From Bradyrhizobium sp. NFR13 (GTDB lineage Bacteria > Pseudomonadota > Alphaproteobacteria > Rhizobiales > Xanthobacteraceae), in assembly GCF_900114605.1 (NCBI RefSeq), contig NZ_FOTP01000001.1, forward strand, positions 186,001-250,000: a stretch of DNA of 64,000 nt, in the 5' to 3' direction. Shown here piece by piece: positions 18,048 through 26,475 of this stretch. Numbering within the stretch: the stretch's first letter is position 1; each line of letters opens with the position of its first letter. A program made the translations under genes and the position numbers. A model generated the notes under the pieces. That model saw only the letters and a program-made list of their open reading frames with translations. It searched no databases and was not told the origin of the DNA.

Positions 18048-18332
18048 GAACAAAATCCCAACATTGAGAGACGATTTTCAACAGGTCCGAAGCGGCAATG
18101 GCCGCTGTTAGAGATGTGCTTATTTCGCAGGGACTTCAAGCATTTGCCGGACCGAAAAGGAAAGAATTTCAGGGCTCTCGCAACGCTTCGTCAATCATGC
18201 CTGCCAAGCTTCTGTCAATCATGAAGGGCAGTCGGATTCGATTAACCAGCCTTTTTAAGCCGATTCCGAACGCGCTCTGGCAAGCTCTCCACATCGACCG
18301 GGAACATAATTCCGGCGGGGAGATAAAAAGCC
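18048..18332. other. Divergent intergenic region, pmbA / DUF6101
   Basis: No gene is supported here. It should hold the promoters of the pmbA-lpxK operon and of the DUF6101 gene. A 10-bp direct repeat GTCAATCATG occurs at 18190-18199 and 18214-18223, a 24-bp period, which could be a pair of half-sites on the same DNA face. A GGGGAGA ribosome site lies just before 18333. Confidence 0.4.
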
Positions 18333-18857
18333 GTGAGGCATCAAACAGCGACAGGTGGGGCCCATGCCCCGGGATCGAGCAGCGCATTGCGGCTCGATCC
18401 CCATTCACTTCCGGTTCGTTTCGAGGCGCATGATACCCGCGCCGACGGAGCGATCCGCCATATCGAACTGCATCGTGAGCGGGTCGTCCTGCATCGCGCC
18501 GTTGGCGGCATGCGCATGGCGATCAATGTGCGCGTCAGCGATTTTCTCGGCGTCACCCTGCGCGGTCTCGACGACGGCAAGATGCTGATGCTCGCGCATC
18601 GCGATCCCTCACTGTCGATTCCATTGCTGATCAGTTCGGATCGCGAAGAAATCGACATGGCCTGGCAGATGTGGAGCGAGATCTTCGCGCTTCCGCAATT
18701 GCCGGAAGAGAAGACTTACGAACCATCGCAGCGCCGTCGCCGCCGCAATGCGATCCGCGAGCGCCGCCCGAAATTCCTGGTACGTCGCCGTCCCGGCGGA
18801 CTGCTCGGCGAAGCCGGCATCTACAAGGGCGAGCGCGAGATCATCGCGCGACACTAG
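18333..18857 (+). CDS. DUF6101-type basic protein
   Basis: The 174-residue protein starts at a GTG behind a good GGGGAGA site. The middle (HIELHRERVVLHRAVGGMRMAINVRVSDFLGV, then ISSDREEIDMAWQMWSEIFALP) matches small DUF6101 proteins of Bradyrhizobium relatives, and the C-terminus is strongly basic (QRRRRRNAIRERRPKFLVRRRPGG). The basic tail suggests nucleic acid or membrane surface contact. Function unknown. A palindromic repeat follows its stop by 8 bp. Confidence 0.75.
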   Translation: MRHQTATGGAHAPGSSSALRLDPHSLPVRFEAHDTRADGAIRHIELHRERVVLHRAVGGMRMAINVRVSDFLGVTLRGLDDGKMLMLAHRDPSLSIPLLISSDREEIDMAWQMWSEIFALPQLPEEKTYEPSQRRRRRNAIRERRPKFLVRRRPGGLLGEAGIYKGEREIIARH

Positions 18858-18865
18858 TAATTCAT

Positions 18866-18903
18866 CGTAGGGCGGATTAGCCGCAGGCATAATCCGCCCT
18901 ACG
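18866..18903. repeat. Palindromic intergenic repeat, family B
   Basis: A perfect 14-bp inverted repeat, CGTAGGGCGGATTA and TAATCCGCCCTACG, flanks a 10-bp loop. The motif TAGGGCGGATTA...TAATCCGCC is familiar to me from many bacterial genomes as a dispersed REP-like element. It lies between the convergent DUF6101 and flavoprotein genes and may also act as an mRNA 3' hairpin; no T-run follows. Confidence 0.7.
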
Positions 18904-18913
18904 CATATAACGA

Positions 18914-20353
18914 TCACGGCAATCGCAACACCTTGACCGGATTCATGATCCGGTCCGGATCGAGCGCAAGCTTTACACGCCGCATCAGATCGAGTTCGAC
19001 CTCCGACGTATAGAGCGGAAGCCGGTCGATATGCATGCGGCCGATGCCATGCTCGGCGCTGATACTGCCGCCACAGGCGACGCTTTCCTGATGCACAATG
19101 GTGTTGGCCTCATGCGCCGCAGCCTCGCGGACCTGCGCATCGCCGATGTCGTAGGGAAACACGACGATCACATGCACATTGCCATCGCCGACATGGCCAC
19201 AATGCGCGACCTGCGCGTTCGGCAACTCGCGCTGCAGCCGGCGCGTGACGCGGGTGATGAATTCCGGCAGCGCCGAGATCGGCACCGACGTATCGTTCGA
19301 CACGGTGAAGCCTTCACGCTTGTTGGATTCCGAAATCGTGTGACGCAGATTCCAGATCCGGTCGGCCTTGGCCTGATCGGTGGCGATCACCGCATCGCCG
19401 ATGAGCCCGTCCTCCATCGCTGCGGCCAGTGCCGTCTCGAGGCTTTCCACGGCATTCCAGTCCGCGGCGCTGTCCGCCAGTTCGAGCAGCACGTACCATG
19501 GTGCTTCATCTGCCATCGGACTGCCGCTCGCAGAACCATGGCGCAGCACGATCTGCAATTGATTCTGCGACATCAGTTCAAAGGCCTCGACACGCCCGCC
19601 CGTCGTGCGCTGTAGATATTGCAAGAGCGCAATCGCCTGGCCGACCTCATCCATCGACGCCATTGCCGTCGCTGACACCATGAGCTTCGGATACAGTTTC
19701 AGCACAGCGGCAGTGACGATGCCGAGCGTGCCCTCAGCGCCGATGAAGAGCTGTTTCAGGTCGTAGCCGGTATTGTCCTTACGCAGCGCCTTGAGGCCAT
19801 TCCAGATGCGACCGTCTGCCAGCACCACTTCCAGCCCGAGCACCTGCTCGCGCATATTGCCGTAACGCAGCACACCGGTGCCGCCGGCATTGGTAGATAT
19901 CAGCCCGCCGACCTCGCAACTGCCGACGCTGCCGAGCAGCACGGGAAACTGCCGGTCATGCTGGTCAGCCAGCGCACGCACATCCGCCAGAATGCAGCCG
20001 GCTTCCAGCGTCACCGCATTGTTGAGCGGATCGAGATGACGCACACGCTTGAGCCGCGAGACATTGACGATCAGACAGTCCAGTCCATCCGGCGCAATGG
20101 CACCGCCGGTGAGCCCGGTATTGCCGGCTTGCGGCACGACCGCCACACCGAAGCTGCGGCAGACGCCCATCAGTGCTGCAACTTCCTCCGTACTTCCCGG
20201 CAGGGCTACAGCGACAGCAGCCCCGCGATAACGGGCGCGCCAGTCTTGCTGATAGGAATCGGCATCCGCACCAGTACGCACATATTTGCCGCCAATGACT
20301 GCGGCCACGGCAGCAAGAAATGCAGCAGGATCAGCTTTCAGAGACGTCAACAC
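18914..20353 (-). CDS. GlcD/SlcD-like FAD-linked D-2-hydroxyacid dehydrogenase
   Basis: The 479-residue protein has a FAD_binding_4 domain (about 35-220, with PQAGNTGLTGGA at 74-85 and GSVGSCEVGGLISTNAGG at 141-158) and a FAD-oxidase C domain. The C domain includes GHVGDGNVH at 386-394 and SAEHGIG at 432-438, a pattern shared by GlcD, D-lactate and D-2-hydroxyglutarate dehydrogenases and by sulfolactate dehydrogenase SlcD. It oxidises a 2-hydroxyacid to a 2-oxoacid. The GTG start follows GGAAGGA, 17 bp after the binding protein gene, so it is in one operon with that gene and probably with the split decarboxylase genes. Confidence 0.85.
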   Translation of the reverse strand: MLTSLKADPAAFLAAVAAVIGGKYVRTGADADSYQQDWRARYRGAAVAVALPGSTEEVAALMGVCRSFGVAVVPQAGNTGLTGGAIAPDGLDCLIVNVSRLKRVRHLDPLNNAVTLEAGCILADVRALADQHDRQFPVLLGSVGSCEVGGLISTNAGGTGVLRYGNMREQVLGLEVVLADGRIWNGLKALRKDNTGYDLKQLFIGAEGTLGIVTAAVLKLYPKLMVSATAMASMDEVGQAIALLQYLQRTTGGRVEAFELMSQNQLQIVLRHGSASGSPMADEAPWYVLLELADSAADWNAVESLETALAAAMEDGLIGDAVIATDQAKADRIWNLRHTISESNKREGFTVSNDTSVPISALPEFITRVTRRLQRELPNAQVAHCGHVGDGNVHVIVVFPYDIGDAQVREAAAHEANTIVHQESVACGGSISAEHGIGRMHIDRLPLYTSEVELDLMRRVKLALDPDRIMNPVKVLRLP

Positions 20354-20370
20354 GCTATCCTTCCGCAGAG

Positions 20371-21366
20371 CTACTCAGCCTTCAGACCGGCGGCCTGGAT
20401 GATCGGACCCCACTTCACGCCCTCGGCCTTGACCTGCGCCTCGAGCTCGGCGCCGGTCGAGCCCACCGGATCGCCGCTCAGCTCACGCAACTGCTTCGCC
20501 ACGTCCGGATCCGCCACGGCCTTGCGGAACTCCGCGCTCAACCGCTCTGCAAGCGCCGGCGCCATGCCCGGCGGGCCGAACACCGCGTTCCACGTATAGG
20601 TCTCGTAATCGGGCAGGCCGGACTCCGCGATGGTCGGAATATCCGGGAACGATGGCGATCGCTTCTTGGTCGTGACCGCCAGCGTGCGGATCGAGCCGGC
20701 CTTGATGAACGGCGCCGCGCCGCTCAGCACGTCGAACAGAACCGGGATCTGTCCGCCCATCAGGTCGTTCATGGCCGGCGCACCGCCGCGATAGGGCACG
20801 TGCTCCATCTTCACGCCCGCCTGCACCTTGAACAGTTCTCCGGACAGATTGGGCGGCGTTCCCACGCCCGACGACCCGTAACTATACTTGGTCGGATCGC
20901 CCTTGAGCAGCGCGATGAGTTCCTTGATGGTGGTCGCTTGCACCTGCTTGGACACCATCAACACATTGGGCACCGTGACCAGCATCGAGATCGCGGTGAA
21001 ATCCTTGACCGGATCGTAAGGCGGCACCTTCGCCATCAGAGGATTGATCGTGTGGGTGGAAATGGTGCCCATCAACAATGTCAGCCCATCTGGCTTGGCG
21101 CGCGCAACCCGCGTGGCACCGACCACACCGCCAGCGCCGCCGACATTTTCAATGAGGATCGTCTGCCCGAGTTGATCGGAGACCTTCTTGGCGACATGCC
21201 GACTGACGATGTCGGTGGCCCCGCCAGCTGCGAAAGGCACGACCAGCGTAATCGGGCTTTTCGGCAGGTCTGCCTGCGCCCAGACACTGGTATCCGGAAT
21301 CATCATGCTGGACGCCGCAACGGCTGCCGAGCGGCAGAACGTGCGGCGTGTGATCTTGCTCGCCAT
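20371..21366 (-). CDS. Bug-family (TctC) solute-binding protein 1
   Basis: The 331-residue precursor has a signal peptide with TRRTFCRSAAVAAS, close to a twin-arginine motif, and the Bug-family body (PITLVVPFAAGGATDIVSRHVA, then GGAGGVVGATRVARAKPDG and PYRGGAPAMNDLMGGQIPVLFD). Bug proteins bind carboxylic acids in the periplasm for tripartite tricarboxylate transporters. No TctA or TctB membrane gene is in the window, so it must use a transporter elsewhere or act as a sensor. The start at 21366 has a GGGTAGGGAAA site; the longer frame is rejected. Confidence 0.9.
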   Translation of the reverse strand: MASKITRRTFCRSAAVAASSMMIPDTSVWAQADLPKSPITLVVPFAAGGATDIVSRHVAKKVSDQLGQTILIENVGGAGGVVGATRVARAKPDGLTLLMGTISTHTINPLMAKVPPYDPVKDFTAISMLVTVPNVLMVSKQVQATTIKELIALLKGDPTKYSYGSSGVGTPPNLSGELFKVQAGVKMEHVPYRGGAPAMNDLMGGQIPVLFDVLSGAAPFIKAGSIRTLAVTTKKRSPSFPDIPTIAESGLPDYETYTWNAVFGPPGMAPALAERLSAEFRKAVADPDVAKQLRELSGDPVGSTGAELEAQVKAEGVKWGPIIQAAGLKAE

Positions 21367-21479
21367 TGTTTCCCTACCCTTGATGATTTTTGTTTCCCAC
21401 ACTGGTTTTCCAGCATTGGGTCTTCCAGCGATCGTCAGAAGCGCGCCTCATCTATTTCGATGGGCGCCCTTCCGTTGGT

Positions 21480-22076
21480 TCAGAGCGGCGCGTGTCCCAG
21501 CGCTGCGCGGAATCGGTTCTTCACATAGACACCATCACGCGGCGGCAGCACGCGCGGCGGGTTTTCCGCTTTCACTTTGATCGTCGCGAGCTTGACGCCA
21601 TCGCGCGACGACAGGCGACCGCGCAGATCATCGACTCCAGCCATGTCGCGGATCTCGCGCGTCCAGCCGAAACCGCAGGCCTGCGCCACGCGATCGAGAT
21701 TGACGCCGAGCCCGGCATGGCTGACCTGCATGCCGGTTTCGCCGAAATGTCCATTGTCGAGTATCGCGATGGTGAGATTGGCAGGTTTGCGCGTGGCGAT
21801 GGTGGCGAGTCCGCCCATACCCATCAGCATCTCGCCATCGCCGGTGATGACCAGCACCGAATGATCGGGCTTCGCCGTCGCCAGCCCGAGCCCGACCATC
21901 GCGGCGCTGCCCATGGCCGCCCAAAGATAGTAGTTATTGTCGTGATCACCGGCAGCCATCACGTCATAGGATGGTGAGCCGAGGCCAGTCACAACAAGCA
22001 GATCCTTGCGGCCGGCCAGCAGCTTCTGCACGACCTCGCGGCGATCGAGCGCGCCGGTTGCGTTTACTTGACCCAC
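21480..22076 (-). CDS. ThDP-dependent decarboxylase, beta (ThDP-binding) subunit; ComE-like
   Basis: The 198-residue protein is the C-terminal half of a thiamine diphosphate decarboxylase. The ThDP/Mg motif runs from GDG at 79-81 to DN at 107-108, with the intervening spacing expected for GDG-x(24-27)-N. Paired with the upstream half-length protein it resembles sulfopyruvate decarboxylase ComDE and phosphonopyruvate decarboxylase. Its GTG start overlaps the end of the alpha gene by 13 bp, which supports equal synthesis of a heteromer. The substrate is inferred from neighbours, not seen. Confidence 0.82.
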   Translation of the reverse strand: MGQVNATGALDRREVVQKLLAGRKDLLVVTGLGSPSYDVMAAGDHDNNYYLWAAMGSAAMVGLGLATAKPDHSVLVITGDGEMLMGMGGLATIATRKPANLTIAILDNGHFGETGMQVSHAGLGVNLDRVAQACGFGWTREIRDMAGVDDLRGRLSSRDGVKLATIKVKAENPPRVLPPRDGVYVKNRFRAALGHAPL

Positions 22077-22606
22077 TGCTTCTCTCCGATCAAACGCTGC
22101 CCCAGAAGCAATGCACAGGCTGCATCGCCATTGAATGCCATCGATGCGGCGCCATGCAACAGCGGCGCAACATCTTGCGGCTCATCGGCGCGCCAGGTCA
22201 GCACGCCCATCAGATTGAGCGCCTTCTCCGTCGCCTGCCCCATCGGATTCTGCCACGCATTGAACTCCGCCCAGTCGCCGCGCATGGTCACGACCATCAG
22301 CAGCGGGAAGCGCGTGCAGGCCTGCAGCGCCAGCGTGTTGATGCAGTTTCCGACGCCGCTCGACTGCATCAGCAGCGCGCCGCGCTCGCCGCCGAGCCAG
22401 GCACCCGCGAGATAGCCGATGCCTTCCTCCTCGGTGGTCAGCACCACTGAATTGATCGCATTGTCCTCATCGGCGAGACGGATCGCCGTGGAATGGCCGG
22501 CATCGGGTACATAAACGACGTGCTTGACGTCGGCCTCCTTCAGGATGCGGAATACATCGTGCCGCCAATCCACCTGTGAACCGGGCGTGGGCCCTGCATC
22601 TGACAT
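22064..22606 (-). CDS. ThDP-dependent decarboxylase, alpha (pyrimidine-binding) subunit; ComD-like
   Basis: The 180-residue protein is the N-terminal half of a ThDP decarboxylase. It carries VVYVPDAGHSTAIRLAD and TTEEEGIGYLAGAWLGG, where a Glu at 59-61 is the likely residue activating the cofactor pyrimidine ring. Split alpha/beta enzymes of this size include sulfopyruvate decarboxylase. I start at ATG 22606 (MSDAGP) rather than 22630. Genes for the beta subunit, Bug protein and hydroxyacid dehydrogenase follow on the same strand. Confidence 0.8.
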   Translation of the reverse strand: MSDAGPTPGSQVDWRHDVFRILKEADVKHVVYVPDAGHSTAIRLADEDNAINSVVLTTEEEGIGYLAGAWLGGERGALLMQSSGVGNCINTLALQACTRFPLLMVVTMRGDWAEFNAWQNPMGQATEKALNLMGVLTWRADEPQDVAPLLHGAASMAFNGDAACALLLGQRLIGEKQWVK

Positions 22607-22698
22607 TCCAGTCTCCGTTGCTTGCAGCATAGCGCTGACTCACGCTTAGCCCAAAGCAGACAGCCCGACGCATACCGATTTGCTCGAAGAGATATGCC

Positions 22699-22711
22699 GA
22701 GATGTGATCTC
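22699..22711. promoter_or_regulatory. Possible LysR-type site GAGAT-GTG-ATCTC
   Basis: A perfect 5-bp inverted repeat with a 3-bp centre lies in the 147-bp gap between the LysR gene and the decarboxylase operon, with a further GAGAT half-site at 22689-22693. It is placed as expected for regulation of the decarboxylase operon by the adjacent LysR protein. Short arms make this tentative. Confidence 0.35.
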
Positions 22712-22753
22712 TGGCGGTGCAGCACTCGACAGCGCGTGAATGGTGCGACGCAG

Positions 22754-23692
22754 CTACGTTTTCCTGGGATCAATCATGTGTCCAACCCAGATATTCCGGG
22801 CGACGAGATCGGCCGCGATCTCCGTGAATGTATCGCCGACAAAGCGCGCCGCCGCGCTGACCGAGCGGTCTGCCGGATAGGCCAGCACCAGTTTCCGCGC
22901 CGGGGTGGGATCGACCAGCGGCGCCGCACAGAGTGCACCGCTCTCGACCAGCGCATGGATCGGCGCAAGCGGCAAAGCCGTAGAGCCGACGCCGTTGCGC
23001 ACCAGATCGATCATCGCGCCAAAGGAATCCGCCTCGACGCTGCCGCGCAATTGAATGCCGGCCTGCCGTGCACACTCTTCCATGATTCCGCGCAGGCCAT
23101 GGCGCAGGCTGGGGAGAACCAGCTCTTCGTGGGCCAGCGCCGCGAACGGAACGGGACGGTCCATCCGCAATCCCTTGCTGCCCGCGCTGACGAACAGCAG
23201 GTTCTCCATCATGACAGGCATGATGCGCAGTGAACGCAACGGCTGCGGATCGTAGGACACGGCGAGCTCGAGTTCGCCGCGCTGCAGCCAGTCCAGCAGA
23301 TGCCCGGTGAAAGCCGATGACAGCCGGATCGAAAGCTGCGGATGCGCGTCCTTGATCTTCTTGACCAGAGGAACGGTGACGATCTCAGCCACGGTCGGCG
23401 TCGTACCGATGGAGACGAGCCCCTTGAACGACGCGCTTTCCTCCGAGGTGACGTTGCGGATGGCATCAAGCTCGGTCATCACGCGTGTGGCATGGTTGAG
23501 AACCTCACGGCCGATCTCGGTGATCACCATGCCGCGCCCGTGCCGCTCGAACAGCACAGCGCCGAGTTCCTTTTCCAGCAATCTGATCTGCCGGCTCAAG
23601 GCCGGCTGCGCGATGCGAAGGCGATCGGCTGCCTTGCTCAGGCTGCCCAATTCGGCCACGTGAATGAGTGTCTTGAGCTGCGCGACGTCCAT
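22754..23692 (-). CDS. LysR-family transcriptional regulator 1
   Basis: The 312-residue protein has the LysR N-terminal helix-turn-helix (LKTLIHVAELGSLSKAADRL, then IAQPALSRQIRLLEKELGAVLFERHGRGM) and a two-lobe effector domain. Its gene is on the same strand as, and directly upstream of, the decarboxylase operon rather than divergent from it. It probably controls that operon with the 2-oxo or 2-hydroxy acid substrate as coinducer; this is inferred from position. It starts 34 bp downstream of the ubiA stop. Confidence 0.93.
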   Translation of the reverse strand: MDVAQLKTLIHVAELGSLSKAADRLRIAQPALSRQIRLLEKELGAVLFERHGRGMVITEIGREVLNHATRVMTELDAIRNVTSEESASFKGLVSIGTTPTVAEIVTVPLVKKIKDAHPQLSIRLSSAFTGHLLDWLQRGELELAVSYDPQPLRSLRIMPVMMENLLFVSAGSKGLRMDRPVPFAALAHEELVLPSLRHGLRGIMEECARQAGIQLRGSVEADSFGAMIDLVRNGVGSTALPLAPIHALVESGALCAAPLVDPTPARKLVLAYPADRSVSAAARFVGDTFTEIAADLVARNIWVGHMIDPRKT

Positions 23693-23726
23693 TGGCGTGG
23701 TTCACCAGAGCTAGCGGTCCTGGCGA

Positions 23727-24659
23727 TTACGCCGCCCGCATGATGGCATCCACGAGCAATCCTGCAAACAGCAGCAGCCCCGCGTCGCGGTTGGATTTGA
23801 ATAGCCGCAAACACAGCGCGGAGTCGCTGATATCGATGCGCGTGATCTGCCAGGCCAGATGCACCGCGAATGCCGCGAGGCCGAGCCATGCCGGCCAGCG
23901 CGCACCAGCCAGCAACAGCGCCGCTCCGATCAACACCACTGCCACGCCGTAGAACATCATCAATGCCTGACGCGTGCGTTCCCCGAACAGCAGCGCGGTC
24001 GATTTCACGCCGATCAGTGCATCATCCTCGGTGTCCTGATGGGCGTAGAGCGTATCATAGGCGATCACCCAGCAGATCGAACCGGCATACAGAGCCAGCG
24101 CTGTCGCGTCGATGCGGCCGAACACGACAGCGAAGCCCATCAGCGCGCCCCATGAAAAGGCAAGACCCAGCACGCTCTGCGGCCAGTAGGTGATGCGCTT
24201 CATGAAGGGATAGGCAGCAACGATACCCAGCGAGGCGATGCCGGTAGCGATCGCGAAGCTGTTGAACTGCAACAGCACCACGAGACCGATCAGGGCCTGC
24301 AGCACCAGAAATGCAAAAGCCTGTTTCGCCGTAACCTGCCCGGCCGGGATCGGCCGCGAGCGCGTGCGCTCCACCTTCGCATCGAGATCGCGATCGGTGA
24401 TGTCGTTCCAGGTGCAGCCGGCGCCGCGCATGACGAAGGCGCCGATGAAGAACAGCGCGATCATCTTGGGGAGTTGATGGATATCATGCGCCATGCCGGA
24501 GGCGAGTGCCGCCGACCACCAGCACGGCATCAGCAGCAGCCATGAGCCGATCGGACGGTCGAAGCGCGACAGCCGCAGATAGGGCCGCGACCACAACGGC
24601 GCCGAGCGATCGACCCAGTTGCCGGTCGCGTCCGCAACGCGGGCGGCCGCGTCGCTCAT
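23727..24659 (-). CDS. ubiA: 4-hydroxybenzoate polyprenyltransferase
   Basis: The 310-residue protein has about eight membrane helices and both prenyl diphosphate-binding motifs: NDITDRDLD at 85-93 and DTLYAHQDTEDD in the second half. It attaches the polyprenyl chain to 4-hydroxybenzoate in ubiquinone synthesis at the inner membrane. The start is taken as ATG 24659 (MSDAAARVADATGNW); a GTG at 24680 is possible, just after the upstream stop. It shares its strand with the Pro-rich protein gene 25 bp upstream. Confidence 0.94.
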   Translation of the reverse strand: MSDAAARVADATGNWVDRSAPLWSRPYLRLSRFDRPIGSWLLLMPCWWSAALASGMAHDIHQLPKMIALFFIGAFVMRGAGCTWNDITDRDLDAKVERTRSRPIPAGQVTAKQAFAFLVLQALIGLVVLLQFNSFAIATGIASLGIVAAYPFMKRITYWPQSVLGLAFSWGALMGFAVVFGRIDATALALYAGSICWVIAYDTLYAHQDTEDDALIGVKSTALLFGERTRQALMMFYGVAVVLIGAALLLAGARWPAWLGLAAFAVHLAWQITRIDISDSALCLRLFKSNRDAGLLLFAGLLVDAIMRAA

Positions 24660-24684
24660 TGGAACAGAATGATCTGCCACCCGG

Positions 24685-25395
24685 TCATCGGGTGAGCACG
24701 TTGCCGTTCAGCGTATCGAAGGTGGTGCCGCCGCTCTTGCGCGCATTATTCGCTTCCGGCAGCGAGGCCGAGGAACCCAGCACGTCGCTGAGACGCGGCG
24801 CGGGCGCCGGGCCACCGCCACCACCGTTCCGTTGCTGCTGCGCGACGCTGCAGACCTTCTGTCGCATGCCTTCGGTGTTCTTGTGGCCGGTCTTCATCTG
24901 CTCGCCGACATTGGGCGGGATGCCGCACTTCTGCGCATTCGCCTCGATGTATTTGATCATCTTCACTTCGGTCTGCGAGAAGGAGGTGATCAGCTTGCAG
25001 GCTTCATCCGGCGGCGCGCGACGTTCGCTCGCAGCCTTGATGGCAGCGCCCTTCTTTTCGGCGTCCTGACGCAGGGGCAGAAAGCCCTTCATGCAATCCT
25101 CGCCGCCGGGCGGGCCCGCCTGTTGCTGCGGAGGAGCGCCGAAGCCGCCACCACCAATCGGCGCAGCGCCGTTGGAGGGAAACGCACTGGGTGCGGCAGC
25201 CGCACCATTGACCGGCGGAAATGGCGACGCACTCGCAGGCGCACCATTCACCGGCGGGAACGGCGACGAACTCGCAGGCGCAGCCGAGCTGTTGCCCGGC
25301 AGCGGCGCGGGAAACGCGCCCTGGGCATGAACTTCGATAGCCTGCATGGCGAACACGGCCATGGACAGCGGCACAATCAAACGACGGATGATCAC
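24685..25395 (-). CDS. Secreted Pro/Ala-rich protein with tandem repeats
   Basis: The 236-residue protein has a signal peptide cleaved near EVHAQG, then a low-complexity region with tandem copies of SPFPPVNGAPAS-like units, followed by a helical domain with conserved Cys (GGEDCMKGFLPLRQDAEKKG, DEACKLITSFSQTEVKMIKYIEANAQKCGIPP and RQKVCSVAQQQ). The C-terminal domain looks like a folded Cys-bridged domain seen in unnamed Bradyrhizobium periplasmic proteins. Function unknown. It sits upstream of ubiA on the same strand, apparently by chance. Confidence 0.75.
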   Translation of the reverse strand: MIIRRLIVPLSMAVFAMQAIEVHAQGAFPAPLPGNSSAAPASSSPFPPVNGAPASASPFPPVNGAAAAPSAFPSNGAAPIGGGGFGAPPQQQAGPPGGEDCMKGFLPLRQDAEKKGAAIKAASERRAPPDEACKLITSFSQTEVKMIKYIEANAQKCGIPPNVGEQMKTGHKNTEGMRQKVCSVAQQQRNGGGGGPAPAPRLSDVLGSSASLPEANNARKSGGTTFDTLNGNVLTR

Positions 25396-25419
25396 AGATA
25401 TTCCTCCGGCAGCTCAGTG

Positions 25420-25435
25420 CCCCGATTGATCGGGG
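25420..25435. promoter_or_regulatory. Palindrome CCCCGAT-TG-ATCGGGG before the Pro-rich gene
   Basis: A perfect 7-bp inverted repeat with a 2-bp centre lies 25 bp upstream of the start at 25395. It may be an operator or a hairpin in the 5' leader that could affect translation. It is in the divergent region shared with rsmE. Confidence 0.4.
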
Positions 25436-25597
25436 GCGAAGCCCATCCTGATTCAGGACTTTCTACGATTCCTGCCAAGCCTTAACAACCCACCAAGAGC
25501 ACGCGGATTCGGGCGGCAGCACGGCGTAAAGCCGCGTTCTCGCATGATAATTCGTCGCAGTTGGGCTAAAGCTCGCCCTCTGAATGGAACATGAACG

Positions 25598-26362
25598 ATG
25601 CCGCAAGCCGATTTCCGCAGCCCCCGCCTCTTTGTCGATGCGCCTTTTGCAGCCGACGCAACCATTTCGCTCGATCGCAACCAGAGCAATTACCTCGGCA
25701 ATGTGCTGCGGCTGGGCTCCGGCGCCTCGGTGCTGGTGTTCAACGGCAAAGACGGCGAATGGCAGGCCGCCATTTCCGGCGGCAAGCGGGCAGACCGCCT
25801 GACCCTGCTGGCCCAGGTCCGGCCGCAGGACCACCTGCCCGACGTGACCTATGTATTCGCGCCGCTGAAACACGCCCGGCTCGACTACATGGTCCAGAAG
25901 GCCATCGAAATGGGCTCCGCCGCGCTGCAGCCGGTCATGACGCGCTTTACCCAGGCCAGCCGGGTCAATACCGAGCGGATGCGCGCCAATGTGGTCGAGG
26001 CGGCCGAACAATGCGGAATTCTGAGCGTGGCCGCTGTCGCCGAGCCGCTGAACCTGCCCAAATATCTCGACCAGCGGGATGCCAAACGGCTGCTGATCTT
26101 TTGCGACGAGGCCGCTGAAGTGACCGATCCCATGACCGCGCTGACCGGCGCCCGGGAGGCCGCCTCCGCCGGAATCGATGTCCTCATCGGCCCGGAAGGC
26201 GGCTTTGCCGAGGAAGAACGGGCCCTTCTGCTGAAACAGGTCAATATTCTCCGGTTGGCGCTGGGCCCGCGGATCATGCGGGCCGATACGGCGGCCGTGG
26301 CGGCACTGGCGCTGGTGCAGACGGCTCTTGGTGACTGGAATGGTAACCAAGTAGGCAAATAA
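25598..26362 (+). CDS. rsmE: 16S rRNA (uracil(1498)-N(3))-methyltransferase
   Basis: The 254-residue protein is a SPOUT methyltransferase: an N-terminal PUA-like part (RLFVDAPFAADATISLDRNQSNYLGNVLRL), then IGPEGGFAEEE and the knot motif LGPRIMRADTAAVAAL. RsmE methylates U1498 of 16S rRNA. The ATG at 25598 is used; an out-of-frame ATG lies 7 bp earlier. It is divergent from the Pro-rich gene and followed by hisZ 113 bp later. Confidence 0.94.
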   Translation: MPQADFRSPRLFVDAPFAADATISLDRNQSNYLGNVLRLGSGASVLVFNGKDGEWQAAISGGKRADRLTLLAQVRPQDHLPDVTYVFAPLKHARLDYMVQKAIEMGSAALQPVMTRFTQASRVNTERMRANVVEAAEQCGILSVAAVAEPLNLPKYLDQRDAKRLLIFCDEAAEVTDPMTALTGAREAASAGIDVLIGPEGGFAEEERALLLKQVNILRLALGPRIMRADTAAVAALALVQTALGDWNGNQVGK

Positions 26363-26475
26363 CCCGCTGCCATGACCCGACATTAAGGCCGCCGGGCGAT
26401 GGTGGTCGAAACGTCGCAACCGCCATGCTATGGGCTGCGCCAACGACCACTCTGTTGAGATTGCTGGACTTCGAG

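Noticed and set aside
18190-18223. Direct repeat GTCAATCATG twice as a CRISPR- or iteron-like signal
   Set aside because: Only two copies, 24 bp apart, in a promoter region; noted under the intergenic entry only.
20320-21528. 402-residue frame antisense to the Bug protein gene
   Set aside because: The Bug gene on the other strand has a signal peptide and family motifs; this one is Arg/His-rich without features.
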